DNA of 64,000 bases from Armillaria gallica. Lineage: Eukaryota > Basidiomycota > Agaricomycetes > Agaricales > Physalacriaceae. The DNA is taken from NCBI GenBank assembly GCA_037576215.1, contig JBANDB010000003.1, forward strand, positions 1,550,001-1,614,000, read 5' to 3'. Below the pieces are notes generated by a model. The model did not search any database and was not told the DNA's origin. It saw only the letters and a program-made list of their open reading frames with translations. The position numbers were made by a program, and so were the translations under genes. Position 1 is the first letter of the stretch. The number at the start of each line of letters is the position of its first letter. Positions 21,802 to 33,456 of the stretch are shown one piece after another.

Positions 21802-23945
21802 CTACTCATCACCCTGAAGTTCATCCTCTTCAACTTCCGGGTCCTCATCACTGCCAGCCTCTTCAGCCTCCAGATCAAGCAATTCCTTACCTTTGGTGAC
21901 ACCGCTTTTGAAAAGTTCGGCAACCAACTTGATGTTGTCAAGGTGGTTGGCCCAGAAAAAGGACAGGATATTATCATCGGTATCGTTCATTTGGCAACTT
22001 TCCACAATAAGATCTTTGAGGAGACCCTGAATTTCAGTGATGAGTGCTGTAAACACAAGTTAGAAAGGTTTGGAACTTAGGAGTTTCAGAGATGAAAATG
22101 GCCTCCAAAGTATTAACATGCGACCAGTTCTTCAAAACACAATCACTGCTGGGGCCAGTTCCTTTTCAGGATGGAAAAAGGTATTCTAAAAATGTCATGA
22201 CTTTTCATTACCTTTGTACGCCACAAAAACAGGATACAGAAAACCCAATAAAAAACATGTCCTATTAAGTGCTCCTTTTGTGTGCCAAAAATAGCTGCTT
22301 TTCTATGAATGAAAAGTGGTTTCCTTTGTTCTGGCCATGGGAAACACCTTTTCCATTCCATTTTTCAAGCTCTTTTCCTTACATTAAAAGAGTACGTAAA
22401 TGATCCCGCCTTTCGATCTATTTTTCTGGACTCATCTTTACCATTAGAACATCAAATGAAATGTTGCAACATTTTGAGGCCTCATTTTTCTGATTGGAAA
22501 ATGTATCGGCCCTAGCAGTGAATCATGCTTGTGAATGGTGCACCAGAAACACTTCACAGAACCAGAACGGATGCTACGGCACTGAACGCAAGCTTTGCGG
22601 CAAGCATCACAAGGTTTGGTCATCTAAAGTAAAGCTCAGAAAAAGTTCAGGAATAAGATAAAAAGGAGAGCTTACAAAGTGCCCAACTTTTCTGGCCAAA
22701 TCCCACTTGAAGAAGGTGCCTTTGCAGCCAATGAAGTCCCTGAAATCTTGGTCAGGAATGAGGAGGCCCATAGGCCTTAAGTCACTATTGGTCAGCGGGC
22801 TGACATTCTTCAGGATCGGTTTGCCAAGACCCTCACATTTGTGCACCACAGTAGTAGTCTCCTCTGGAATCTTGCAAGGACAATCGCAAAGTTTGGAGCC
22901 AGCTAAAAAGTTTGGGATTAGAAAATTACAAGATCAAAATAAAGGTTCAGGACTTACAAGTGTCAATGGTGTGGCCCTTCTGTTTTTGTTCGTGGGTCAA
23001 GTGAGGAGGAGAAGCATGACAAAGAGACTTGGAGGGGGAAGCTTGTTCCTCATCCAAAGCTATAAAACTCTGTCAACCAATGGAAAAATAAAAAGGCCAG
23101 AAATAAAACTTACACAAAACTTGCTTGCAAAGACAACTGGAACTTGCAACCGGAGGAGTGGGTGAAGGCAAAGGAATATGAGGCAGAGACGAAGGAGCAT
23201 GAGGTGGAGGAGCGCAAAAATCAGCAGGCAGCCGAGAGACCCGTATTTCCACTTGTTTACACCTTAATCCAAAACCTGGACCATCTACAAGAAATTAGCA
23301 TCAGAAAATGAAACTGAAAGAAAAGTTCACATACCATTTATATTCTTGGGACTGAACTTATACTTCTTTGGTGGTGGCGGAACAGGAAGTGAACTTTTGG
23401 ACTCAGGAGTCAGCATATGTGGCATTGGAGGAATAAGATCTTCAGGCACAGGCAAAGGTTCTGGGACTGGCGATGATTCAGGAGGCAGAGGAGTCAGAAT
23501 CTTAGGCTCAGGACTTTGAGCAGGAGATGACACCTCTTCAGATTCAGAATCAGTTGCCATCTTGATGGGCTCAATGTTGACACCGCATTTAAGCTGAAAA
23601 AGTTTGAGATCAATTCAAAAAGTTCAAAAAGAAAAGAAAAAGACTTACAGCCTCTGCAATGAGATCATTGTATTCATTGCAGCAATTGTTGACAAGATCT
23701 TGGTTAACTTGTGCCAGCAAGCCCCAAATCTGACTCTCCAGTGCCATCCACTTCCTATCATCCAGAAAACCCTCTTCACTGTAAATCCAGGCTGTATGCA
23801 AACACCACCAAGACACAAATACTGCATGAACCCAGGCATCCGAATGCATGGCTGCATCTGAACTCTCTGCAGGATGCAGAAGTCTGTAACAAAGCATAGC
23901 TAATGCCTCTGCAAAAGGAGGATGGAGAGGAAGGGAAGCAGACAT
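21802..23945 (-). pseudogene. Cysteine-rich multi-exon gene, broken by a MITE
   Basis: A minus-strand gene of unknown function. Exons with matching phases: 23649-23945 (starts MSASLPLHPPFAEALAM), 23335-23593 (proline/serine-rich), 23114-23284, 22958-23059, 22676-22902, then one from 22623, and a last exon 21802-22046 ending in an acidic tail. Introns are 50-60 bases and GT-AG. The sixth exon encodes CDACRKACVQC, then CFWC, a C-x2-C-x3-C-x2-C pattern that could bind zinc or form disulfides. A 377-bp MITE sits in that exon or at its donor and brings an in-frame stop. Without the MITE the frame reads on as HKHDCVLKNW. It resembles a cysteine-rich gene family common in mushroom genomes, but I cannot name it. 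Confidence 0.6.
22144..22520. mobile_element. 377-bp MITE, CACTG termini, 3-bp TSD (CACTA-like)
   Basis: Ends read CACTGCTGGGGCC at the left and, inverted, CACTGCTAGGGCC at the right. AAT is repeated on both sides (22141-22143, 22521-22523). CACTR termini with a 3-bp target duplication are the hallmark of the CACTA (CMC/EnSpm) superfamily. It interrupts the cysteine-rich gene on the opposite strand. Beyond the first dozen bases the inverted repeats are poorly matched. Confidence 0.75.
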
Positions 23946-24352
23946 AGCAAAAGTAGAGGAGGCTACAGTAAAAAACTATGCTACTAAAAATACATGGACA
24001 GTTGGAACTGTGAGTGCTGGTGGAGATTCAAAGTAAAAGTCACCAACCTTTTATACTTCGAAAGGGACACACAAGCCATGACCAACACTGATGACAAGAA
24101 TGGCATTGAAACAAAGAACTTAGGCTGAAAATCCACAAACCATTCCAGTACTATACAAGAACTTTGCAGCAAAAACTGTGCAAGATTCTATTGCATCATC
24201 AGAAGGACAACCAGGCACATCTCAGTCCAAATTGGGATTGACAAGTGCATACTTAGCAATGGAATTCTAGTGGTAACTGGAAAATGTCAGAAAGAAGTCG
24301 ACAGTGGGAAAATATGATAGCAAACCAATGAAAAACTAAAGTCAGGGGGAGA
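23946..24352. other. Upstream flank of the cysteine-rich gene, ending in a purine tract
   Basis: No gene seen. It ends in AAAGTCAGGGGGAGA directly against the LTR start at 24353. A near-identical purine stretch occurs at 21183, and a weaker one (AAGTCAGAAGGCGA) before the LTR at 44846. These look like polypurine tracts that prime plus-strand synthesis next to a 3' LTR. Confidence 0.4.
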
Positions 24353-27300
24353 TGATGAGCCTCCAGGCTCTGTGTGCTCTGAAATCATGGAAACAACCTA
24401 CAATTTATCACATATCTCCCTTGTGCGGACTTTCAGTAAATCTAACATTGCAAGTCTGGCACAGGTCGAATTATATTGAATTTCCCATTCTACGCAAACT
24501 TTCACTTCAATATCTATGAGTCATTGTGCCTCAAGGCACATTGATGGACAATCCTTCCCCAGTAAATTAAACACACATTATTATTCTAGGCCTTTGCATG
24601 TGGACAGAGCCATGTGGTCATGCAGTTTAACTACACATAGGCGATGCATAGCTACAGATTCTCAAGGAACCATATGGATACGCCTCTACAGCTTAGAAAT
24701 ATGGCAGGGATTAGTGAGCCATTAACTACAGATGAGTAAGTAGTAAGTACATTAGTAAACCTTCCGAAGATTTAATAGGCTATGCAAACTTTTAATAAGT
24801 ATGCACAGTAGAGTAGCGTGTAGCATAGTGAACTACAGTTACAAATAGTTCACTACACTCACAAAACATGTACTGCAGTTATCAAGCCAAGGTAAAAGTT
24901 CGCTTACTTAGCAAGTACAATTCTGTAGTATAAAACGATGATGGTGATGTGCTCGGTAACGGGCAGTGCGCAAATGAAACAAGTGTCTAGATCATCAACC
25001 TAGACACTAAATCACACACACACACACACAATCACCAATATCAAGTTCGAGGGTGAGTACAATAGAAGCACTCACGGTGTACTTAGATATTGATAATCAA
25101 TTGGGTTTGTTTCAAAACAACTTCGATTCAAATCTAGAAGTGTTTACATGAGATACACTAATCGTGATAGTGAGGTATATGGACATGGGGGTTTGTAAGG
25201 TATAATTTGAGTGGCTTAGACTTGAAACGACTTCGTCTAGGAGAGCTGGTAAGGCTTTAACTAGACAAGCTTTAACAATGGAACAATCAAAGACCTAGAG
25301 GTCTACAAAGAGTGTAATTGCTCTGGAGTACACGGACTTGATTACAACACAAGCACACGCACTTGCAAGAAAGAACCAAAGTTCTACAAAGAGTACACAG
25401 ACTCTACAAAGAACACACAGGTCCTGGCTTCAAGTACGAGACTTGCAAAGAGTACACTGACTCATTAACTATTTGAACTTAAAGCATTCTAGGGCTTATT
25501 TCACTTCAACTAGGCAACGTCTTTGGTTTGTGGTCGACTTAGCACGTCTAGATCACTTTAGTCAGTGAGGGAGCATGAGGCCTTTGTATGCAGAGCAGTT
25601 CAATTAACTAGCAAGGTGCAAACATGGGGACAACTCTTCTTCCTACTTAGTTCTTCTAGATTACTTATAGCTGCCCTTTTAGGGTTGACTTGGTAAACTT
25701 AATTCACTTCAGTCAAGGATATGCAATTAAACCAGTGATTGATTAGGTAGCTATAAGGCTACTAGCACAAACACGGGGGAATGCTTTCCTGCCATTATGC
25801 GTCTAGTCGCTGCTTATTTATATGATTTCTAGTCTAGGTATAGGAGCTTGTATCTAAAATTAATTATAGTATGAGCTTTGGGTATCAATACAAACAATGA
25901 GTAATTAATTTACAAGGATTGCACCATTCCGAGGTTTCTATTCAGTTGGACGGAATGACTAGCAGTCATTCTATTGCCAAGGAGTGTCCTAATGGTCCAT
26001 AGGAACTCCTTGCTTGTCCTTCATGCCTTGCCGCATGGATTCCTATTCAATACTATGAATTGCACAGTATTTCGAGGATGTAACCACCAATCATAATCGA
26101 TCGTCGGACCGAGATTGTATTTGCTTCGATCACTGCATGATTTTTAGCTATCTTGGCGCCAAGTGTCGGTTATTCAGTTATTCCAAGTTTATTCATGTTC
26201 TAGACTAAGTTCATTTCACATTGTGAACTGTTGTGGACTTAGTGATTCTCTTCTAGGTTCATTCAGGTTGTTGAGATGACAAGTAATCTAGTCCTTCTGT
26301 GTTCTGCTTTAGGTTTGTAACCCATCTCGATGTGTCCCTTGGTTCTGACTGTAACTAGTCTTGTTTTGGGCAGGGAATAGCATTCAGTGTTGAAGGCTTA
26401 TAGAGTTGACTCATCTAGATGTCGCTTCTAAGTCCGTTCTGATACTGTATTGCTCACTATCTTATGTAGTATACTAGCTATCAGTGTAAAGCCTCCACTA
26501 TAGCTCTCTGCACTGCTTGTAGACTGTGCTATTTGATAGAATTTTGCAAAATCTACAGGTAGCCTGATACCAAGCATATTAACGGACAGTAGATAGAAAA
26601 CAACAATTTTCCCCTAGAGGATACATACGCCATGCATATCACCCAATAAACATGAATTAAAGTTATTATCTCTGTGTACTTAAGAGATATAACACTTAAC
26701 GAGCCTTCAAAACTTGTTACCTACCAAGCGTTCAATAACTTAATTCACATCCTCTCATCTAAAAACCAAATAAGGATATGATATAAAGACTACCTTGTTT
26801 GTCATCCTCCCATCATAAATTCGCATACCTGAAGACTTCAAAAGGGTAATCCGTAGCTAGGATTCTGAACTTTTAGTCTCTAACATCAACAGCCTACTGT
26901 TCCTACTAGGAACGATACTAATTTGAGTTTCTCTAGTTAAGCCAGCTCCATCTCTGCGTTTCTTAGAAAGTATGTGAGTAGAGGACAATATATTCGACTG
27001 GAACTGTAGCCAGGATTCTGACACCACATAGTTCACACCACATCTAGGTCGCCCCACTCAGCATACATCCACATTTATGCATCCCTTCCCTTCTAGGAAA
27101 GTTCACGTACATACTTTGAGACTCTGAACAGCCTTCAGAGAATTCATAACAAAGCATAGCAATACTTCGCTACACCACCAGGAAGCTATAGTCACCACAC
27201 GGAGGTGCAAGACTAGATTTGCTAGAACCTGCCTTCAGATTCTGTATTTGACTACACTCACCATTACAGGTCTTGTGTTTTCTGCCCACAGGAGTCACTA

Positions 27301-27700
27301 GGTTTATAAATCATTCACTCATAGACTATTGCCAATCATTTAGTCTATCTTCCATTATGCACCCCGCTCAGATTACTGTCCAGAAACATTTTCTAGTCTT
27401 GTCTCGCATTTTTGCATACAGATCCATGGTATTCACATCATACCCACTTCCGTTCCCTTTCATTTTGAGAGATCCCTACCAGCTTAAAGCCATAGCATCT
27501 AGTACCCAACTACCAAGCAGTACTACTTCGCAGACTTAAAGTCGCAGTGTATACTTCGGTATAGAGGAATTGATTTACTGCACAGAGGTGCCCCAAACCA
27601 CTTGCACATATGATCACCTTGATTGCCATACTACTATGTTAAATAACCAATCTCATTTCAAGTTGGTGTTGCCATTGCCATGGAAGTCATAGGCTCATCA
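24353..27700 (+). mobile_element. LTR of family X, divergent, split by an arm-type repeat
   Basis: The left part starts TGATGAGCCTCCAGGCTC; the right part ends GGAAGTCATAGGCTCATCA. Both align with the 5' LTR at 44846-46534, though diverged. Between them sits a 1.6-kb repeat at about 24930-26590. The left flank is a purine tract, and the right flank runs into a chromovirus gag without a primer-binding site. No 4-bp duplication matches (GAGA and CTGT). The unit may therefore join pieces of two insertions. Confidence 0.6.
24930..26590 (-). repeat. Third, diverged copy of the ACTAGT-arm repeat, without transposase
   Basis: It starts TGCTCGGTAACGGGCAGTG, matching the reverse complement of about 13420. 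It shares further blocks such as GAGTACAATAGAAGCACTC. It ends near 26570 with GCAAAATCTACAGG, matching the outer end of the arms (GCAAAATCTAGGTG). It lacks any hAT coding sequence, so the arm unit can exist alone. A short CA run sits at about 25013-25030. Confidence 0.6.
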
Positions 27701-27791
27701 CTGTCTATGTATCTCCACTGACAATATCTTACAAAATGAGGCCAGCTGATTTGCCTGCCTCCTCTACAATGACATCCACCCAGATGCACCA

Positions 27792-28919
27792 ATGAGGGTG
27801 CTCAGCCCCTATCAGAAGATCCAGATTGATCTACCACCTGACATTGAGACCCAGCAACTGATGTCAGATGAACCCTCAGTACTACCCCCTGGGCACCAGT
27901 CACCTACTTCTCCTATCAAAAGGGGGGAGGCCCCCCAGGAACATACAGCAAAGGGTATCTACCCTTTGCCAGAGCAGGGCTATCAGGAGTACCCAGTGGA
28001 CAACCCACCCAACCTCCACAGCTGCCTGCTGTACCCCAAGTATGGGTATTACCACGATTTGACACACTACCGAAACCCCTGAGCCCTCCAGCACCCTGGG
28101 TGCTAATGCAAGGCAATGTCACTCCCTATGATGACTTCAAGTCTAAGATCTTGAAGGAAGTTAATGACTTCAATGGGGAATCCACTGACATTTCCCGCTT
28201 CTTCTCAGTGTGAAATGCATTTCTCCCTCTTCAATCAACACTTCTGGAATTTGCCACACAGGGTACTCTTTTGCGTATCCCAATTTGGAGGTGATGTGCA
28301 AAAGTGGTGGAAATTAGGGGCCTGAGTTCTCAGACAAAATGCTAACAGGGATCAGCTATACCCCTCCTATGACAACTTCAAGGAGGAGGTCAAGAGGAGG
28401 TTTTGGAAGGACTCCAATGCACAAATAAAGCACATGCAGTGAGAAAAGCTCAGACAGACAAGCTATCCTGATAGGGACCAGTTCTTCCAGAAATTTGAAG
28501 AACTTGCATACAACACAGGAGTATAAGGTAATGAGCAGGTGATGCTCACCCAGGTCAAGAAAGTGGCCTGCAAAACCAGCAAGAATATGATATACATGGC
28601 TGATAGAGAAGTGCCAACCACCTATGATGGGTGGAAGGCTTGCTTGCTCTGCATATACTACAACTACTGACTCAAGAAGACAGAGGGAACCACTGCTGGG
28701 TGAGTCAACTCCAAGTTGCAGGCACAGAAGATGACTACGCTCCAGAAGGGTGGTCAAGCACCTGCCTATATGCCAGAAAAGAAAATGGCCACTGGAACCA
28801 CCTATAGAGGGCAAGGAGCACCAATGGATATAGATAGGAAGCAGGTGGAGAGGTTATGCTTCCGATGCAGCAAGCCAGGCCACATGAAGCATGACTGCCC
28901 CAATCAGCCAAGGACATGA
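27792..28919 (+). pseudogene. Chromovirus gag relic
   Basis: Capsid-type sequence such as YDNFKEEVKRRFWKDSNAQI (about 28365) is followed by a CCHC zinc knuckle, CFRCSKPGHMKHDCP (about 28858), that binds RNA in the particle. Several in-frame stops (for example after AQIKHMQ, where tryptophan is expected, and in YNY-LKKTEG, where arginine is expected) can each be explained by one transition. A proline-rich leader precedes it. Confidence 0.85.
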
Positions 28920-29878
28920 GAAGAAGCCATGCAATGCCTCAATGCTTATTGGGATATGCGACCAATGGAGGAGGCACCAACAGAGTCAAAGATCGAGGAG
29001 GTAAAAGACGATGCTGGGAAGTAAACAATTTGACTTACCTGGCCAAGGACTTAGTTTCATCTTGTACGCATTCATCACCTGCTAGCCAGACTTATTGTAC
29101 TTCTGTAGTTACAAACGCACATTTGAATATACCCACAGTTACGACTTCCAGAAAAGAAACTAAGCAAGAATCGACACAGCATGCTGAAGTGGCAAAATCA
29201 CCAGCAACACAAATGGCTAAATGTTCTGTGAGTAACTTATCATGAGCAAAAGCGCCAGATGAAAAGGTGACCACCATATCACCACCCATCATAATGGCAT
29301 GACTGGATGGGGCAGGGGATCAAATGACTTAGGTCATCCCCCTGACAACGCAGCTCCATGGAGTCTCAGCCTCACTGAGAGTTTCGAGGGAATAGCTACA
29401 GTGAAACCTCTGGGAATGGAGAAAACCGCAAAGGATCCGAAGGAAGAAGAACTCTCGAAGGAGACCCTGAGTGAAAACACCCAGACACAAGATCCTTACA
29501 ACAGGAGCCTGGGTCGAACAAGGCAAGTGACACCCAAGGTAAGTATGGTAGAGGTACCTGATGAGGAGGACGATATGAGTTTCAAAGAGGGGAAAAAGCT
29601 AATAAAACTCCCTCTTTAGTGCCAGAGGTGACCCAGTCAATGGTAGCCAAACCATTGAGTTCTAGTGCAAAGACTGAGAAGGTCCCACATGAATGGCTAA
29701 CTTTGGTGTCAAATGGACTTTGCAGGAGATTGTGGAAGCAAGGACAGAGTCAGAAGTGAAGGTGATTCTACAGAACTGGATTCACAAGGCAAGAGTGGAT
29801 GAGGTAGTTGATGAAATGATTGAGGGCTTATGGCAATCAGAACAGATCAATGCCCTAGAGTGGCTAGAAGACTTACAG
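28920..29878 (+). other. Gag-protease linker region of the chromovirus
   Basis: Low-complexity, polar sequence with frames 28916-29245, 29299-29619 and 29693-29881. The last reads NWIHKARVDEVVDEMIEG up to EWLEDL, where the solo LTR begins. Past that LTR the frame continues as QPKWYIS and then the protease, so this is element sequence. Confidence 0.6.
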
Positions 29879-31569
29879 TGATGAGCCTAGACTTCCATGG
29901 CAACAGCAACACCAGCTCAGAATGAGATTGGGTAATTAACATAGTAGCATGGCAATCAAGGTGATCGTGTGTGCGAGTGGGTTTGGGGCACCTCTGTGCA
30001 GTAAATCAATTCCTCTATACTGAAGCATACACTGCGACTTTAAGTCTGCAAAGTAATACTGCTTGGTAGTTGGGTACTAGATGATATGGCTTTAAGCTGG
30101 TAGGGATCTCTCAAAATGAGAGGGAACGGAAGCAGGTATGATGTGAATACCATGAATCCATATGAGAAAATGTGAGATGAGACTGGAAAATGTCACTAGA
30201 CAGTAATCTGAGCGGGGTGAACAATGGAAGATAGACTAAACAGTCAGCAATAGTCTATGAGTGAATGAGGCAATGAGAAAATGTGGGTGGAGACTGCGTG
30301 TGGTGAGAGAAAATGTTGAATGAGGTGCTAGTAGTGGAATGGCAAGAGACAATGTGGAACTACAAAAACTGGTGATGATACTGGTCCTATACGATGCAAT
30401 GGTGCTGAGTCAATGTCAAAACTGGTCTGGTACTGAAACAATCCTATCCTATGTCAAAACTAACCTTCAAGTCCACTTGAGGGACTGATACTATATGAAA
30501 ACTGGCTGAACTGATCCTAAGTCTCCTCTGAGACTATTAAAGTGGGTGACAACAATGATGGTAAAAGAGAAACTGTAAAAACTCCAATGGTGTGAAAGTG
30601 AAATGATGATGGCCTATAAAAGATAATGGGGGTGAGGTATGGCATGGCAATCATGTATTGGCACAATATGAGCATGTACCAATAGTGTTAAGAGTGAAGA
30701 GTGAGTAGCAAAGAACTCTTCACAGTTAAAAACTGTGGAATCACTCTGGTGAGTTCAAGAGTTGACGTGCGATCAAGAATATGCTGGGGTAAACAGTGTA
30801 TTGCCATAGAACAGTGAATAAACATAGTTTACTGGCAATAGATTAGAGCATGACAATAATTGACATAGTCTGGGGTCAACTGGAGATAAACTGAAGATGA
30901 ACTACATTTTCTAACTAGTTTTTATACTACAAGTATGAATTTATAAATAGAGTAAATATGTGAGACTTAGTAAGGCTGTAAGGCCTTGGCTTTGTAAAAA
31001 TCGTAGGAAACATATAGTCCTTTGTCTTCTAAAGTAACAGCAACTTGTCAACATTGCCTTGTATGGATGAGAACTATATGGTTTTGCTGAGCAATGAGCA
31101 GATCACTAGGTGCTGTTTAGCTGCAGATTACTGGGCGATAGTCATCGTACTGAGGAGTACACATGGGGCAACACTTTCTTGAGGCCTTGGTGAAGTAACA
31201 GCCTTAGTAAACACAGTCTGTAGTTGCTGTAGCTGCAATTGTTGTAGCTGGAAAGGTACTCACATCAATCACATCATTTTCATTAAGTGATCAATGAGCA
31301 TGTCAACTGGATGCTTCTGAGTGATGCGTCAATTCCATATTGGGGTGATTGTCAATCAAAGGTGCCTTGCCATCATGAAGTATGGCAATTATGATGCATG
31401 GCAAGATGGGATGGATAACAAAGCATGTGAGGAGTGTTTGCCATGGGATGAAAGTTGTATCAGCGTGTGTGCAATCATTGGTTTGCTAAAAGGCCATTGA
31501 AGGGATAATAGCATTAATTAGCAAGGAAACTCTGCAAATTCTGAGTGTACAGAGCTTGGAGGCTCATCA
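29879..31569 (-). mobile_element. Solo LTR (family X) inside the chromovirus, TSD acag/atgg
   Basis: Starts TGATGAGCCTAGACTTCC and ends GGAGGCTCATCA, 1691 bp, minus orientation. Flanks are acag (29875-29878) and atgg (31570-31573). Both are one CpG transition away from ACGG, and restoring ACGG at the site joins the element frame as leucine-arginine-glutamine-proline-lysine. It lacks internal sequence. Confidence 0.9.
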
Positions 31570-31669
31570 ATGGCAACCCAAGTGGTACATCAGCTGACTA
31601 AGCAGAAAGGGAAAGGATCTAGTAATCAATGTTCAACTCGAAACACTGGAAAACTTGACTCAAATTTCC

Positions 31670-32040
31670 ACCTCTGCACTAGTTGACAGCAGATGCACCA
31701 GTAGCGTCATCAACTGAGCATTTGTTAAACAACACAACATTCCTACCCATGCAACCGCTGCACCAATTCCCATTTACAATGCCAATGGAACCCATAATCA
31801 CGGGGGAGCCATTACTGAGTTTGCAGAAGTCTGCCTCAAGATCAGGGATCATGCCGAACGAATTGACTTAGCTGTCACTGACCTAAACAATCATCAGATT
31901 TTCCTCAGCCATGATTGGTTAGCAAGGCACAATCTGCTAATCAATTGGAAAACTGGAAAGATGATGTTTGCCCAATGTCATTGCTGCCAAACTCCATTTG
32001 TTCTCCTGGATGCTAAACCTGACAACAAATAGGATGAAGA
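31670..32040 (+). pseudogene. Chromovirus aspartic protease relic
   Basis: Retropepsin-type domain that would cleave the polyprotein. It reads TSALVDSRCTSSVIN, then after a TGA stop AFVKQHNIPT, later ERIDLAVTDL and HDWLARHN. The active-site triad D-S/T-G is here D-S-R, explained by GGA to AGA. The stop after VIN sits where the family has arginine. Confidence 0.8.
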
Positions 32041-32085
32041 GTTGGAAGAGGGGGAAACAATTTTGGCAGTAGACTTCACACAATA

Positions 32086-32361
32086 CTGTCTCTGCATGTA
32101 GGGAGGAAACCATCACGCATCATGGTCCCCAAGTTTCGTTTCCTAATACCTGCCTCATCATGCATCACGGGGGGTTGGTTTCCTCATATTATGCATGACG
32201 ACATCAAAACCTGGTTGGAAACACTCAATTTTGAGTATTTTTAAGGCCCAGAGTTTCTTAATTCTAGCTTCGTCACACATTATTTTGGGCTGGTTTTCTA
32301 TCGAGGGAAAATTGGAACCGTCACGCTCCTTTGGCGGTTTCCTCCCTGCATGCAGAGACAG
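32086..32361. mobile_element. 276-bp MITE with TA duplication inside the chromovirus
   Basis: Termini CTGTCTCTGCATGTAGGGAG at the left and, inverted, CTGTCTCTGCATGCAGGGAG at the right, extending to GAAACC; TA flanks both sides (32084-32085, 32362-32363). It lies between the protease and reverse transcriptase parts. The TA duplication suggests a Tc1/mariner-derived MITE. It is a different family from the one at 4834-5207, although both start CTGT. Confidence 0.85.
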
Positions 32362-32364
32362 TAC

Positions 32365-33456
32365 AAGCTCATCATGCAAATGACCTAGCTGCCAAAGCCA
32401 ATGCAGAGAAAAAAACTAAAACATTCAAAGAAATGGTCCCAGAATAATGCAGGGATTTCAAGGATTTGTTCGACAAAGACAACTTTGATGAACTCCCTGA
32501 GCCAAAGACATGGGACCACACTATCAAACTCATCCCAAATACTAGTGCCAATCTTGACTGCAAGGTCTATCCCCTCAACCAAAGCAAGCAAGAGGAACTC
32601 AACAAACTCCTAGACGAGAACCTTTCAAGTGGGAGGATATGACCATCGAAATCACCTATGGCCTCCCCCTTTTTCTTCATTAAAAAGAAAGATGGCAAGC
32701 TATGGCCACTACAAGATTACCACAAGCTCAATGAGATGACCATCAAGAATTGCTATCTGCTTTCTCTCATCTCTGAGCTTATGGATAAACTGTGAGGGGG
32801 CAAGTACTTTTCTAAACTTGATGTTCAATAGGGATACAATAATGTATGCATTAACAAGGGTGACAAGTGGAAGGCAGTGTTCAGGACCAACTGAGGCTTG
32901 TTTGAGCCCATGGTCATGTTCTTTGGGCTTACAAACTCTCCCACCACTTTTCAGTGGATGATAAATGATATCTTCAAGGACCTCATAGCGTCTGGGGCAG
33001 TGACCATCTACCTCGATGACATTCTTATCATATCAAAGACCAAAGAAGAACATCACCATATCACATGTGAAGTTCTGAGAGTCCCATGAAGGAACAAGCT
33101 ATTTCTTAAAGCAGAGAAATGCGAGTTCAAGGTCCTGGAAACAGAATACTTGGGAGTCATTATCAGTGAAGGAAGTATTCACATGGATCCAGTAAAAATC
33201 AAAGGAATAGCAGAGTGGCCTGTTCCAACCAAGAAGCAGCAGCTACAATCATTTCTAGGATTCACAAACTTCTATCGATGATTTATCAAGGGATACAGTA
33301 AAATTGTCGAACTGATGACTCAACTGACAGGAACGAAGCATGGAAGTGCGGAACAGCACAACAAAATGCTTTCAATCAACTGAAGAAGCAGTTGGCAGAA
33401 GACATGGTATTAGCAATACCAACAGAAGGGGGAAGGTTCTGCATGGAAGTGGATGC
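32365..33456 (+). pseudogene. Chromovirus reverse transcriptase relic
   Basis: Reads [41 protein letters not shown], then FEPMVMFFGLTNSPTTFQ and the catalytic YLDD in VTIYLDDILIISK (YLDD codons at 33009-33020), then KCEFKVLETEYLGVIIS. Stops include TGA between FRTN and GLFEP and between FYR and FIKGYS; both are arginine positions in the family, so CGA to TGA. The frame ends at EVDA, where the next solo LTR begins. Confidence 0.9.

Noticed and set aside
22521..22623. A fungal Zn(2)Cys(6) transcription factor
   Set aside because: The spacing is C-x2-C-x3-C-x2-C followed by a distant C-x2-C, not the C-x2-C-x6-C pattern of that family, and no middle homology region is visible.
25011..25030. CA microsatellite as a regulatory element
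   Set aside because: It is a short simple repeat inside a decayed transposon arm, with no gene nearby that it could regulate.
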